Source: Myotis daubentonii (taxonomy: Eukaryota; Chordata; Mammalia; Chiroptera; Vespertilionidae). Taken from it: DNA of 64,000 bases. This document shows, one piece after another, positions 1 through 10,754 of the stretch. The stretch lies in assembly GCF_963259705.1 (NCBI RefSeq), contig NC_081853.1, forward strand, positions 496,001 to 560,000. Reading direction: 5' to 3'. The first letter of the stretch is position 1, and each line of letters opens with the position of its first letter. The position numbers were made by a program, and so were the translations under genes. The notes under the pieces were generated by a model, which did not search any database, was not told the DNA's origin, and worked only from the letters and a program-made list of their open reading frames with translations.

Positions 1-138
1 ACTTGTACTTGAGGTGTTTCTTACACGTTCTTAATCATTTCTGGGAACTATCATTCTGTATTTTAACAGTTTTACCAAAATTAGACTGTTTGCTTAGAAG
101 AATTTACCGGAATCGTCACCATTTTAACTGATTCACAC

Positions 139-145
139 AAAAAAA
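139..145 (+). other. Phased poly(A) run, A7 to A10 in the array
   Basis: Unit 1 has seven consecutive A at this position and most units have the same run at the same place. Three other states occur. 'aagaaaa' interrupts the run, often together with 'acctgattc'. A9 arises when 'cacac' loses its second C to A (units at 34178, 36864, 43005, 46460). A10 occurs at 41469, 44924, 48379 and 56058. Rigid poly(dA:dT) tracts are known to disfavour nucleosomes, so a run every 384 bp could help phase them; that role is inferred. Confidence 0.6.
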
Positions 146-169
146 CGCCAAAGCCAATCCTCCTTAATT

Positions 170-176
170 GTAAACA
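170..176 (+). promoter_or_regulatory. Forkhead-like motif, repeated in the array (speculative)
   Basis: GTAAACA matches the reverse complement of the forkhead core TRTTTAC. A second match, GTAAATA, lies at 294-300, and a related GTAAATG at 362-368. The first two persist in a large share of units; the 'cctcaac' variant changes GTAAACA to GTAAACC. Short AT-rich matches are expected by chance, so binding is only a hypothesis. Confidence 0.25.
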
Positions 177-274
177 TCAACACTATTCTCGTCATTCCAA
201 GGCTTTAGACACCAATTCTGAGCTCTGTAAGCATGAACTCTTAATATTTCCAAGTACAGTCCCGTGAAAACGCC

Positions 275-283
275 ACCGGAAGT
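275..283 (+). promoter_or_regulatory. ETS-like motif, repeated in the array (speculative)
   Basis: ACCGGAAGT matches the known ETS-family consensus. It is kept in most units, but variants 'acaggaagt', 'actggaagt', 'accggaaga' and 'accagcaga' occur, so it is not under obvious strict constraint. Confidence 0.2.
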
Positions 284-360
284 ACCCGGAGACGTAAATA
301 TTACAGGTATTTGCGTCATTTCACAGCTTTCCCCTGGAAACCTCCGTGATAGAATACGAC

Positions 361-387
361 AGTAAATGTAGTAAGAATGTATTTACT
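361..387. other. Inverted repeat spanning the chosen monomer boundary
   Basis: AGTAAAT at 361-367 pairs with ATTTACT at 381-387, leaving a 13-base loop. It recurs at the boundary of most units, with a 6-bp arm where the next unit begins 'acgtg'. Some domain B units break the left arm ('agtaactg'). It is weak and AT-rich, so it may have no function. Confidence 0.4.
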
Positions 388-711
388 TGTACTTGAGGTG
401 TTTCTTACACGTTCTTAACCATTTCTGGGAACTATCATTGTGTATTTTAACAGTTTTACCAAAATTAGACAGTTTGCTTAGAAGAATTTACCGGAATCGT
501 CACCATTTTAACTGATTCACACAAAAAAACGCCAAAGCCAATCCTCCTTAATTGTAAACAGAAACACTATTCTCGTCATTCCAAGGCTTTAGACACCAAT
601 TCTGAGCCCTGTAAGCATGAACTCTTAATATTTCAAAGTACAGTCCCGTGAAAACGCCACCGGAAGTACCTGGAGATGTAAATATTACCAGTATTTTCGG
701 CATTTCACAGC

Positions 712-724
712 TTTCCAATGGAAA
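712..724. other. Short palindrome in R2-type monomers
   Basis: TTTCCAATGGAAA is a 6-bp inverted repeat around one central base, present in every R2-type monomer such as this one. In R1-type monomers the same place reads TTTCCCCTGGAAA (328-340), with 5-bp arms, and the 'ctgtaaac' and 'ctggtaaac' variants break it. It could be a protein site or chance; no function is claimed. Confidence 0.5.
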
Positions 725-2688
725 CCTCCGTGATTGAATACTACAGTAAATGTAGTAAGAATCTATTTACGTGTACTTGAGGTGTTTCTTACACGTTCTT
801 AATCATTTCTGGGAACTATCATTGTGTATTTTAACAGTTTTACCAAAATTAGACAGTTTGCTTAGAAGTATTTACCGGAATCGTCACCATTTTACCTGAT
901 TCACACAAGAAAACGCCAAAGAAAATCCTCCTTAATTGTAAACAGAAACACTATTCTCGTCATTCCAAGGCTTTAGACACCAATTCTGAGCTCTGTAAGC
1001 ATGAACTCTTAATATTTCAAAGCACAGTGCCGTGAAAACGCAACCGGAAGTACCCGGAGACGTAAATATTACAGGTATTTGCGTCATTTCACAGCTTTCC
1101 CCTGGAAACCTCCGTGATAGAATACGACAGTAAATGTAGTAAGAATGTATTTACTTGTACTTGAGGTGTTTCTTACACGTTCTTAACCATATCTGGGAAC
1201 TATCATTGTGTATTTTAACAGTTTTACCAAAATTAGACAGTTTGCTTAGAAGAATTTACCGGAATCGTCACCATTTTAACTGATTCACACAAAAAAACGC
1301 CAAAGCCAATCCTCCTTAATTGTAAACATAAACACTATTCTCGTCATTCCAAAGGCTTTAGACACCAATTCTGAGCTCTGTAAGCATGAACTCTTAATAT
1401 TTCAAAGTACAGTCCCGTGAAAACGCCACCGGAAGTACCTGGAGATGTAAATATTACCAGTATTTTCGGCATTTCACAGCTTTCCAATGGAAACCTCCGT
1501 GATTGAATACTACAGTAAATGTAGTAAGAATCTATTTACGTGTACTTGAGGTGTTTCTTACACGTTCTTAATCATTTCTGGGAACTATCATTGTGTATTT
1601 TAACAGTTTTACCAAAATTAGACAGTTTGCTTAGAAGAATTTTCCGGAATCGTCACCATTTTAACTGATTCACACAAAAAAACGCCAAAGCCAATCCTCC
1701 TTAATTTTAAACATCAACACTATTCTCGTCATTCCAAGGCTTTAGACACCAATTCTGAGCCCTGTAAGCATGAACTCTTAATATTTCCAAGTACAGTCCC
1801 GTGAAAACGCCACCGGAAGTACCTGGAGATGTAAATATTACCAGTATTTTCGGCATTTCACAGCTTTCCAATGGAAACCTCCGTGATTGAATACTACAGT
1901 AAATGTAGTAAGAATCTATTTACGTGTACTTGAGGTGTTTCTTACACGTTCTTAATCATTTCTGGGAACTATCATTGTGTATTTTAACAGTTTTACCAAA
2001 ATTAGACAGTTTGCTTAGAAGAATGTCCCGGAATCGTCACCATTTTAACTGATTCACACAAAAAAACGCCAAAGCCAATCCTCCTTAATTGTAAACAGAA
2101 ACACTATTCTCGTCATTCCAAGGCTTTAGACACAAATTCTGAGCTCTGTAAGCATGAACGCTTAATATTTCAAAGCACAGTCCCGTGAAAACGCCACCGG
2201 AAGTACCCGGAGACGTAAATATTACAGGTATTTGCGTCATTTCACAGCTTTCCCCTGGAAACGTCCGTGATAGAATACGACAGTAAATGTAGTAAGAATG
2301 TATTTACTTGTACTTGAGGTGTTTCTTACACGTTCTTAACCATTTCTGGGAACTATCATTGTGTATTTTAACAGTTTTACCAAAATTAGACAGTTTGCTT
2401 AGAAGAATTTACCGGAATCGTCACCATTTTAACTGATTCACACAAAAAAACGCCAAAGCCAATCCTCCTTAATTGTAAACATCAACACTATTCTCGTCAT
2501 TCCAAGGCTTTAGACACCAATTCTGAGCCCTGTAAGCATGAACTCTTAATATTTCAAAGTACAGTCCCGTGAAAACGCCACCGGAAGTACCTGGAGATGA
2601 AAATATTACCAGTATTTTCGGCATTTCACAGCTTTTAATGGAAACGTCCGTGATTGAATACTACAGTAAATGTAGTAAGAATCTATTT

Positions 2689-4225
2689 ACGTGTACTTGA
2701 GGTGTTTCTTACACGTTCTTAATCATTTCTGGGAACTATCATTGTGTATTTTAACAGTTTTACCAAAATTAGACAGTTTGCTTAGAAGTATTTACCGGAA
2801 TCGTCACCATTTTACCTGATTCACACAAGAAAACGCCAAAGAAAATCCTCCTTAATTGTAAACAGAAACACTATTCTCGTCATTCCAAGGCTTTAGACAC
2901 CAATTCTGAGCTCTGTAAGCATGAACCCTTAATATTTCAAAGCACAGTGCCGTGAAAACGCAACCGGAAGTACCCGGAGACGTAAATATTACAGGTATTT
3001 GCGTCATTTCACAGCTTTCCCCTGGAAACCTCCGTGATAGAATACGACAGTAAATGTAGTAAGAATGTATTTACTTGTCCTTGAGGTGTTTCTTACACGT
3101 TCTTAACCATTTCTGGGAACTATCATTGTGTATTTTAACAGTTTTACCAAAATTAGACAGTTTGCTTAGAAGAATTTACCGGAATCGTCACCATTTTAAC
3201 TGATTCACACAAAAAAACGCCAAAGCCAATCCTCCTTAATTGTAATGAGAAACACTATTCTCGTCATTCCAAGGCTTTAGACACCAATTCTGAGCTCTGT
3301 AAGCATGAACGCTTAATATTTCAAAGCACAGTCCCGTGAAAACGCCACCGGAAGTTCCCGGAGACGTAAATATTACAGGTATTTGCGTCATTTCACAGCT
3401 TTCCCCTGGAAACCTCCGTGATAGAATACGTCAGTAAATGTAGTAAGAATGTATTTACTTGTCCTTGAGGTGTTTCTTACACGTTCTTAACCATTTCTGG
3501 GAACTATCATTGTGTATTTTAACAGTTTTACCAAAATTAGACAGTTTGCTTAGAAGAATTTACCGGAATCGTCACCATTTTAACTGATTCACACAAAAAA
3601 ACGCCAAAGCCAATCCTCCTTAATTGTAAACATAAACACTATTCTCGTCATTCCAAAGGCTTTAGACACCAATTCTGAGCTCTGTAAGCATGAACTCTTA
3701 ATATTTCAAAGTACAGTCCCGTGAAAACGCCACCGGAAGTACCTGGAGATGTAAATATTACCAGTATTTTCGGCATTTCACAGCTTTCCAATGGAAACCT
3801 CCGTGATTGAATACTACAGTAAATGTAGTAAGAATCTATTTACGTGTACTTGAGGTGTTTCTTACACGTTCTTAATCATTTCTGGGAACTATCATTGTGT
3901 ATTTTAACAGTTTTACCAAAATTAGACAGTTTGCTTAGAAGAATTTTCCGGAATCGTCACCATTTTAACTGATTCACACAAAAAAACGCCAAAGCCAATC
4001 CTCCTTAATTTTAAACATCAACACTATTCTCGTCATTCCAAGGCTTTAGACACCAATTCTGAGCCCTGTAAGCATGAACTCTTAATATTTCCAAGTACAG
4101 TCCCGTGAAAACGCCACCGGAAGTACCTGGAGATGAAAATATTACCAGTATTTTCGGCATTTCACAGCTTTCCAATGGAAACGTCCGTGATTGAATACTA
4201 CAGTAAATGTAGTAAGAATCTATTT
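2689..4225 (+). repeat. Four-monomer insertion inside HOR unit A-I
   Basis: In the later copy of this HOR, the monomer like unit 7 (at 9219) is followed directly by the monomer carrying 'gtcccagaatc' (at 9603). Here four extra monomers (2689, 3073, 3457, 3842) lie between the equivalents. Units at 2689, 3457 and 3842 repeat the features of units 3, 4 and 5 ('aagaaaat'; 'ccaaagg'; 'gaattttcc' with 'ttttaaac'). The unit at 3073 is distinctive, with 'taatgagaaac' and 'aagttcccgg'. The one just before (2306) has a one-base deletion, 'gcttttaatgg' where others have 'gctttccaatgg'. The pattern fits an unequal exchange that re-added a displaced copy of units 3-5. Confidence 0.8.
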
Positions 4226-5761
4226 ACGTGTACTTGAGGTGTTTCTTACACGTTCTTAATCATTTCTGGGAACTATCATTGTGTATTTTAACAGTTTTAC
4301 CAAAATTAGACAGTTTGCTTAGAAGAATGTCCCAGAATCGTCACCATTTTAACTGATTCACACAAGAAAACGCCAAAGCCAATCCTCCTTAATTGTAAAC
4401 AGAAACACTATTCTCGTCATTCCAAGGCTTTAGACACCAATTCTGAGCTCTGTAAGCATGAACTCTTAATATTTCAAAGCACAGTCCCGTGAAAACGCCA
4501 CCGGAAGTACCCAGAGACGTAAATATTACAGGTATTTGCGTCATTTCACAGCTTTCCCCTGGAAACCTCCGTGATAGAATACGACAGTAAATGTAGTAAG
4601 AATGTATTTACTTGTACTTGAGGTGTTTCTTACACGTTCTTAACCATTTCTGGGAACTATCATTGTGTATTTTAACAGTTTTACCAAAATTAGACAGATT
4701 GCTTAGAAGAATTTACCGGAATCGTCACCATTTTAACTGATTCACACAAAAAAACGCCAAAGCCAATCCTCCTTAATTGTAAACCTCAACACTATTCTCG
4801 TCATTCCAAAGCTTTAGACACCAATTCTGAGCCCTGTAAGCATGAAGTCTTAATATTTCAAAGCACAGTCCCGTGAAAACGCCACCGGAAGTACCCGGAG
4901 ACTTAAATATTACAGGTATTTGCGTCATTTCACAGCTTTCCCCTGTAAACCTCCGTGATAGAATACGACAGTAAATGTAGTAAGAATGTATTTACTTGTA
5001 CTTGAGGTGTTTCTTACACGTTCTTAATCATTTCTGGGAACTATCATTGTGTATTTTAACAGTTTTACCAAAATTAGACAGTTTGCTTAGAAGAATTTAC
5101 CGGAATCGTCACCATTTTAACTGATTCACACAAAAAAACGCCAAAGCCAATCCTCCTTAATTGTAAACATCAACACTATTCTCGTCATTCCAAGGCTTTA
5201 GACACCAATTCTGAGCCCTGTAAGCATGAACTCTTAATATTTCAAAGTACAGTCCCGTGAAAACGCCACCGGAAGTACCTGGAGATGTAAATATTACCAG
5301 TATTTTCGGCATTTCACAGCTTTCCAATGGAAACCTCCGTGATTGAATACTACAGTAAATGTAGTAAGAATCTATTTACGTGTACTTGAGGTGTTTCTTA
5401 CACGTTCTTAATCATTTCTGGGAACTATCATTGTGTATTTTAACAGTTTTACCAAAATTAGACAGTTTGCTTAGAAGTATTTACCGGAATCGTCACCATT
5501 TTACCTGATTCACACAAGAAAACGCCAAAGAAAATCCTCCTTAATTGTAAACAGAAACACTATTCTCGTCATTCCAAGGCTTTAGACACCAATTCTGAGC
5601 TCTGTAAGCATGAACTCTTAATATTTCAAAGCACAGTGCCGTGAAAACGCCACTGGAAGTACCCGGAGACGTAAATATTACAGGTATTTGCGTCATTTCA
5701 CAGCTTTCCCCTGGAAACCTCCGTGATAGAATACGACAGTAAATGTAGTAAGAATGTATTT

Positions 5762-6913
5762 ACTTGTACTTGAGGTGTTTCTTACACGTTCTTAATCATT
5801 TCTGGGAACTATCATTCTGTATTTTAACAGTTTTACCAAAATTAGACTGTTTGCTTAGAAGAATTTACCGGAATCGTCACCATTTTAACTGATTCACACA
5901 AAAAAACGCCAAAGCCAATCCTCCTTAATTGTAAACATCAACACTATTCTCGTCATTCCAAGGCTTTAGACACCAATTCTGAGCTCTGTAAGCATGAACT
6001 CTTAATATTTCCAAGTACAGTCCCGTGAAAACGCCACCGGAAGTACCCGGAGACGTAAATATTACAGGTATTTGCGTCATTTCACAGCTTTCCCCTGGAA
6101 ACCTCCGTGATAGAATACGACAGTAAATGTAGTAAGAATGTATTTACTTGTACTTGAGGTGTTTCTTACACGTTCTTAACCATTTCTGGGAACTATCATT
6201 GTGTATTTTAACAGTTTTACCAAAATTAGACAGTTTGCTTAGAAGAATTTACCGGAATCGTCACCATTTTAACTGATTCACACAAAAAAACGCCAAAGCC
6301 AATCCTCCTTAATTGTAAACAGAAACACTATTCTCGTCATTCCAAGGCTTTAGACACCAATTCTGAGCCCTGTAAGCATGAACTCTTAATATTTCAAAGT
6401 ACAGTCCCGTGAAAACGCCACCGGAAGTACCTGGAGATGTAAATATTACCAGTATTTTCGGCATTTCACAGCTTTCCAATGGAAACCTCCGTGATTGAAT
6501 ACTACAGTAAATGTAGTAAGAATCTATTTACGTGTACTTGAGGTGTTTCTTACACGTTCTTAATCATTTCTGGGAACTATCATTGTGTATTTTAACAGTT
6601 TTACCAAAATTAGACAGTTTGCTTAGAAGTATTTACCGGAATCGTCACCATTTTACCTGATTCACACAAGAAAACGCCAAAGAAAATCCTCCTTAATTGT
6701 AAACAGAAACACTATTCTCGTCATTCCAAGGCTTTAGACACCAATTCTGAGCTCTGTAAGCATGAACTCTTAATATTTCAAAGCACAGTGCCGTGAAAAC
6801 GCCACTGGAAGTACCCGGAGACGTAAATATTACAGGTATTTGCGTCATTTCACAGCTTTCCCCTGGAAACCTCCGTGATAGAATACGACAGTAAATGTAG
6901 TAAGAATGTATTT
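5762..6913 (+). repeat. Three-monomer tandem duplication
   Basis: Monomers at 5762, 6146 and 6530 match those at 6914, 7298 and 7682 in order, exactly 1152 bp later. Both sets open with the private 'cattctg' and 'agactgttt' variants. The only difference noticed is 'gccactgg' in the third unit here against 'gcaaccgg' in the later copy; the first version also sits in the unit at 5378. This places one boundary of the exchange within the unit at 5378/6530. Confidence 0.88.
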
Positions 6914-9900
6914 ACTTGTACTTGAGGTGTTTCTTACACGTTCTTAATCATTTCTGGGAACTATCATTCTGTATTTTAACAGTTTTACCAAAATTAGACT
7001 GTTTGCTTAGAAGAATTTACCGGAATCGTCACCATTTTAACTGATTCACACAAAAAAACGCCAAAGCCAATCCTCCTTAATTGTAAACATCAACACTATT
7101 CTCGTCATTCCAAGGCTTTAGACACCAATTCTGAGCTCTGTAAGCATGAACTCTTAATATTTCCAAGTACAGTCCCGTGAAAACGCCACCGGAAGTACCC
7201 GGAGACGTAAATATTACAGGTATTTGCGTCATTTCACAGCTTTCCCCTGGAAACCTCCGTGATAGAATACGACAGTAAATGTAGTAAGAATGTATTTACT
7301 TGTACTTGAGGTGTTTCTTACACGTTCTTAACCATTTCTGGGAACTATCATTGTGTATTTTAACAGTTTTACCAAAATTAGACAGTTTGCTTAGAAGAAT
7401 TTACCGGAATCGTCACCATTTTAACTGATTCACACAAAAAAACGCCAAAGCCAATCCTCCTTAATTGTAAACAGAAACACTATTCTCGTCATTCCAAGGC
7501 TTTAGACACCAATTCTGAGCCCTGTAAGCATGAACTCTTAATATTTCAAAGTACAGTCCCGTGAAAACGCCACCGGAAGTACCTGGAGATGTAAATATTA
7601 CCAGTATTTTCGGCATTTCACAGCTTTCCAATGGAAACCTCCGTGATTGAATACTACAGTAAATGTAGTAAGAATCTATTTACGTGTACTTGAGGTGTTT
7701 CTTACACGTTCTTAATCATTTCTGGGAACTATCATTGTGTATTTTAACAGTTTTACCAAAATTAGACAGTTTGCTTAGAAGTATTTACCGGAATCGTCAC
7801 CATTTTACCTGATTCACACAAGAAAACGCCAAAGAAAATCCTCCTTAATTGTAAACAGAAACACTATTCTCGTCATTCCAAGGCTTTAGACACCAATTCT
7901 GAGCTCTGTAAGCATGAACTCTTAATATTTCAAAGCACAGTGCCGTGAAAACGCAACCGGAAGTACCCGGAGACGTAAATATTACAGGTATTTGCGTCAT
8001 TTCACAGCTTTCCCCTGGAAACCTCCGTGATAGAATACGACAGTAAATGTAGTAAGAATGTATTTACTTGTACTTGAGGTGTTTCTTACACGTTCTTAAC
8101 CATATCTGGGAACTATCATTGTGTATTTTAACAGTTTTACCAAAATTAGACAGTTTGCTTAGAAGAATTTACCGGAATCGTCACCATTTTAACTGATTCA
8201 CACAAAAAAACGCCAAAGCCAATCCTCCTTAATTGTAAACATAAACACTATTCTCGTCATTCCAAAGGCTTTAGACACCAATTCTGAGCTCTGTAAGCAT
8301 GAACTCTTAATATTTCAAAGTACAGTCCCGTGAAAACGCCACCGGAAGTACCTGGAGATGTAAATATTACCAGTATTTTCGGCATTTCACAGCTTTCCAA
8401 TGGAAACCTCCGTGATTGAATACTACAGTAAATGTAGTAAGAATCTATTTACGTGTACTTGAGGTGTTTCTTACACGTTCTTAATCATTTCTGGGAACTA
8501 TCATTGTGTATTTTAACAGTTTTACCAAAATTAGACAGTTTGCTTAGAAGAATTTTCCGGAATCGTCACCATTTTAACTGATTCACACAAAAAAACGCCA
8601 AAGCCAATCCTCCTTAATTTTAAACATCAACACTATTCTCGTCATTCCAAGGCTTTAGACACCAATTCTGAGCCCTGTAAGCATGAACTCTTAATATTTC
8701 CAAGTACAGTCCCGTGAAAACGCCACCGGAAGTACCTGGAGATGTAAATATTACCAGTATTTTCGGCATTTCACAGCTTTCCAATGGAAACCTCCGTGAT
8801 TGAATACTACAGTAAATGTAGTAAGAATCTATTTACGTGTACTTGAGGTGTTTCTTACACGTTCTTAATCATTTCTGGGAACTATCATTGTGTATTTTAA
8901 CAGTTTTACCAAAATTAGACAGTTTGCTTAGAAGAATGTCCCGGAATCGTCACCATTTTAACTGATTCACACAAAAAAACGCCAAAGCCAATCCTCCTTA
9001 ATTGTAAACAGAAACACTATTCTCGTCATTCCAAGGCTTTAGACACAAATTCTGAGCTCTGTAAGCATGAACGCTTAATATTTCAAAGCACAGTCCCGTG
9101 AAAACGCCACCGGAAGTACCCGGAGACGTAAATATTACAGGTATTTGCGTCATTTCACAGCTTTCCCCTGGAAACGTCCGTGATAGAATACGACAGTAAA
9201 TGTAGTAAGAATGTATTTACTTGTACTTGAGGTGTTTCTTACACGTTCTTAACCATTTCTGGGAACTATCATTGTGTATTTTAACAGTTTTACCAAAATT
9301 AGACAGTTTGCTTAGAAGAATTTACCGGAATCGTCACCATTTTAACTGATTCACACAAAAAAACGCCAAAGCCAATCCTCCTTAATTGTAAACATCAACA
9401 CTATTCTCGTCATTCCAAGGCTTTAGACACCAATTCTGAGCCCTGTAAGCATGAACTCTTAATATTTCAAAGTACAGTCCCGTGAAAACGCCACCGGAAG
9501 TACCTGGAGATGAAAATATTACCAGTATTTTCGGCATTTCACAGCTTTCCAATGGAAACGTCCGTGATTGAATACTACAGTAAATGTAGTAAGAATCTAT
9601 TTACGTGTACTTGAGGTGTTTCTTACACGTTCTTAATCATTTCTGGGAACTATCATTGTGTATTTTAACAGTTTTACCAAAATTAGACAGTTTGCTTAGA
9701 AGAATGTCCCAGAATCGTCACCATTTTAACTGATTCACACAAGAAAACGCCAAAGCCAATCCTCCTTAATTGTAAACAGAAACACTATTCTCGTCATTCC
9801 AAGGCTTTAGACACCAATTCTGAGCTCTGTAAGCATGAACTCTTAATATTTCAAAGCACAGTCCCGTGAAAACGCCACCGGAAGTACCCAGAGACGTAAA

Positions 9901-10754
9901 TATTACAGGTATTTGCGTCATTTCACAGCTTTCCCCTGGAAACCTCCGTGATAGAATACGACAGTAAATGTAGTAAGAATGTATTTACTTGTACTTGAGG
10001 TGTTTCTTACACGTTCTTAACCATTTCTGGGAACTATCATTGTGTATTTTAACAGTTTTACCAAAATTAGACAGATTGCTTAGAAGAATTTACCGGAATC
10101 GTCACCATTTTAACTGATTCACACAAAAAAACGCCAAAGCCAATCCTCCTTAATTGTAAACCTCAACACTATTCTCATCATTCCAAGGCTTTAGACACCA
10201 ATTCTGAGCCCTGTAAGCATGAAGTCTTAATATTTCAAAGCACAGTCCCGTGAAAACGCCACCGGAAGTACCCGGAGACTTAAATATTACAGGTATTTGC
10301 GTCATTTCACAGCTTTCCCCTGTAAACCTCCGTGATAGAATACGACAGTAAATGTAGTAAGAATGTATTTACTTGTACTTGAGGTGTTTCTTACACGTTC
10401 TTAATCATTTCTGGGAACTATCATTGTGTATTTTAACAGTTTTACCAAAATTAGACAGTTTGCTTAGAAGAATTTACCGGAATCGTCACCATTTTAACTG
10501 ATTCACACAAAAAAACGCCAAAGCCAATCCTCCTTAATTGTAAACAGAAACACTATTCTCGTCATTCCAAGGCTTTCGACACCAATTCTGAGCCCTGTAA
10601 GCATGAACTCTTAATATTTCAAAGTACAGTCCCGTGAAAACGCCACCGGAAGTACCTGGAGATGTAAATATTACCAGTATTTTCGGCATTTCACAGCTTT
10701 CCAATGGAAACCTCCGTGATTGAATACTACAGTAAATGTAGTAAGAATCTATTT
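6914..10754 (+). repeat. Higher-order repeat unit A-II (10 monomers)
   Basis: Monomer starts are 6914, 7298, 7682, 8066, 8451, 8835, 9219, 9603, 9987 and 10371. The first seven reproduce units 1-7 of the window (offset 6913 bp), including 'catatctgg' near 8102 and 'cacaaatt' near 9046. The last three reproduce the units at 4226, 4610 and 4994. Noticed differences are few: 'ctcatcattcc' in the unit at 9987, and 'agaaac' and 'ctttcgac' in the unit at 10371. Relative to unit A-I it lacks the four monomers of 2689-4225, so it may represent the shorter ancestral order. Confidence 0.85.

Larger units (their letters stand above)
1..384 (+). repeat. Representative satellite monomer (unit 1), with internal landmarks
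   Basis: This unit serves as the reference. About 62% A+T; C 85, G 60 on the + strand; 13 CpG against about 13.3 expected from composition (hand count). Landmarks: a conserved 5' third (1-100); the first variable site near 98-106 ('gaattt', 'gtattt', 'gaatgtccc', 'gaattttcc' in other units); an A7 run at 139-145; a variable site at 174-179 ('atcaac', 'agaaac', 'cctcaac', 'ataaac'); GAGCTC at 220-225 (GAGCCC in many units); ACCGGAAGT at 275-283; and a 3' segment (285-384) with the strongest between-unit variation. Comparing the two 192-bp halves by eye showed no convincing internal duplication, so 384 bp looks like the true basic unit. This unit and its copies at 5762 and 6914 carry the private variants 'cattctg' and 'agactgttt'. 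Confidence 0.95.
1..5761 (+). repeat. Higher-order repeat unit A-I (15 monomers)
   Basis: Monomer starts are 1, 385, 769, 1153, 1538, 1922, 2306, 2689, 3073, 3457, 3842, 4226, 4610, 4994 and 5378. Each has its own variant set: unit 3 has 'acctgattc' and 'aagaaaat', unit 4 'catatctgg' and 'ccaaagg', unit 5 'gaattttcc' and 'ttttaaac', unit 6 'gaatgtccc' and 'cacaaatt', unit 12 'gtcccagaatc', unit 13 'cagattgc' and 'gagactt'. Monomer 16 at 5762 restarts the series with the private 'cattctg' of monomer 1, exactly 15 units later. Monomers 1-7 recur almost unchanged at 6914-9602, and 12-14 recur at 9603-10754. Confidence 0.88.

Noticed and set aside
261..292. Possible CENP-B box (core TTCG-N4-A-N2-CGGG or its complement)
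   Set aside because: 'cccgtgaaaacgcca' has the CCCG end, but the spacing and the CGAA end do not fit. The 'ctggaaacctccgggat' variant of domain B has CGGG but no TTCG at the required distance. No full core match was found in the units read.
1..384. Internal 192-bp dimer structure
   Set aside because: Comparing the two halves by eye gives only scattered short matches such as 'accggaa' at 106 and 275, which are 169 bp apart. No alignable half-repeat was found.
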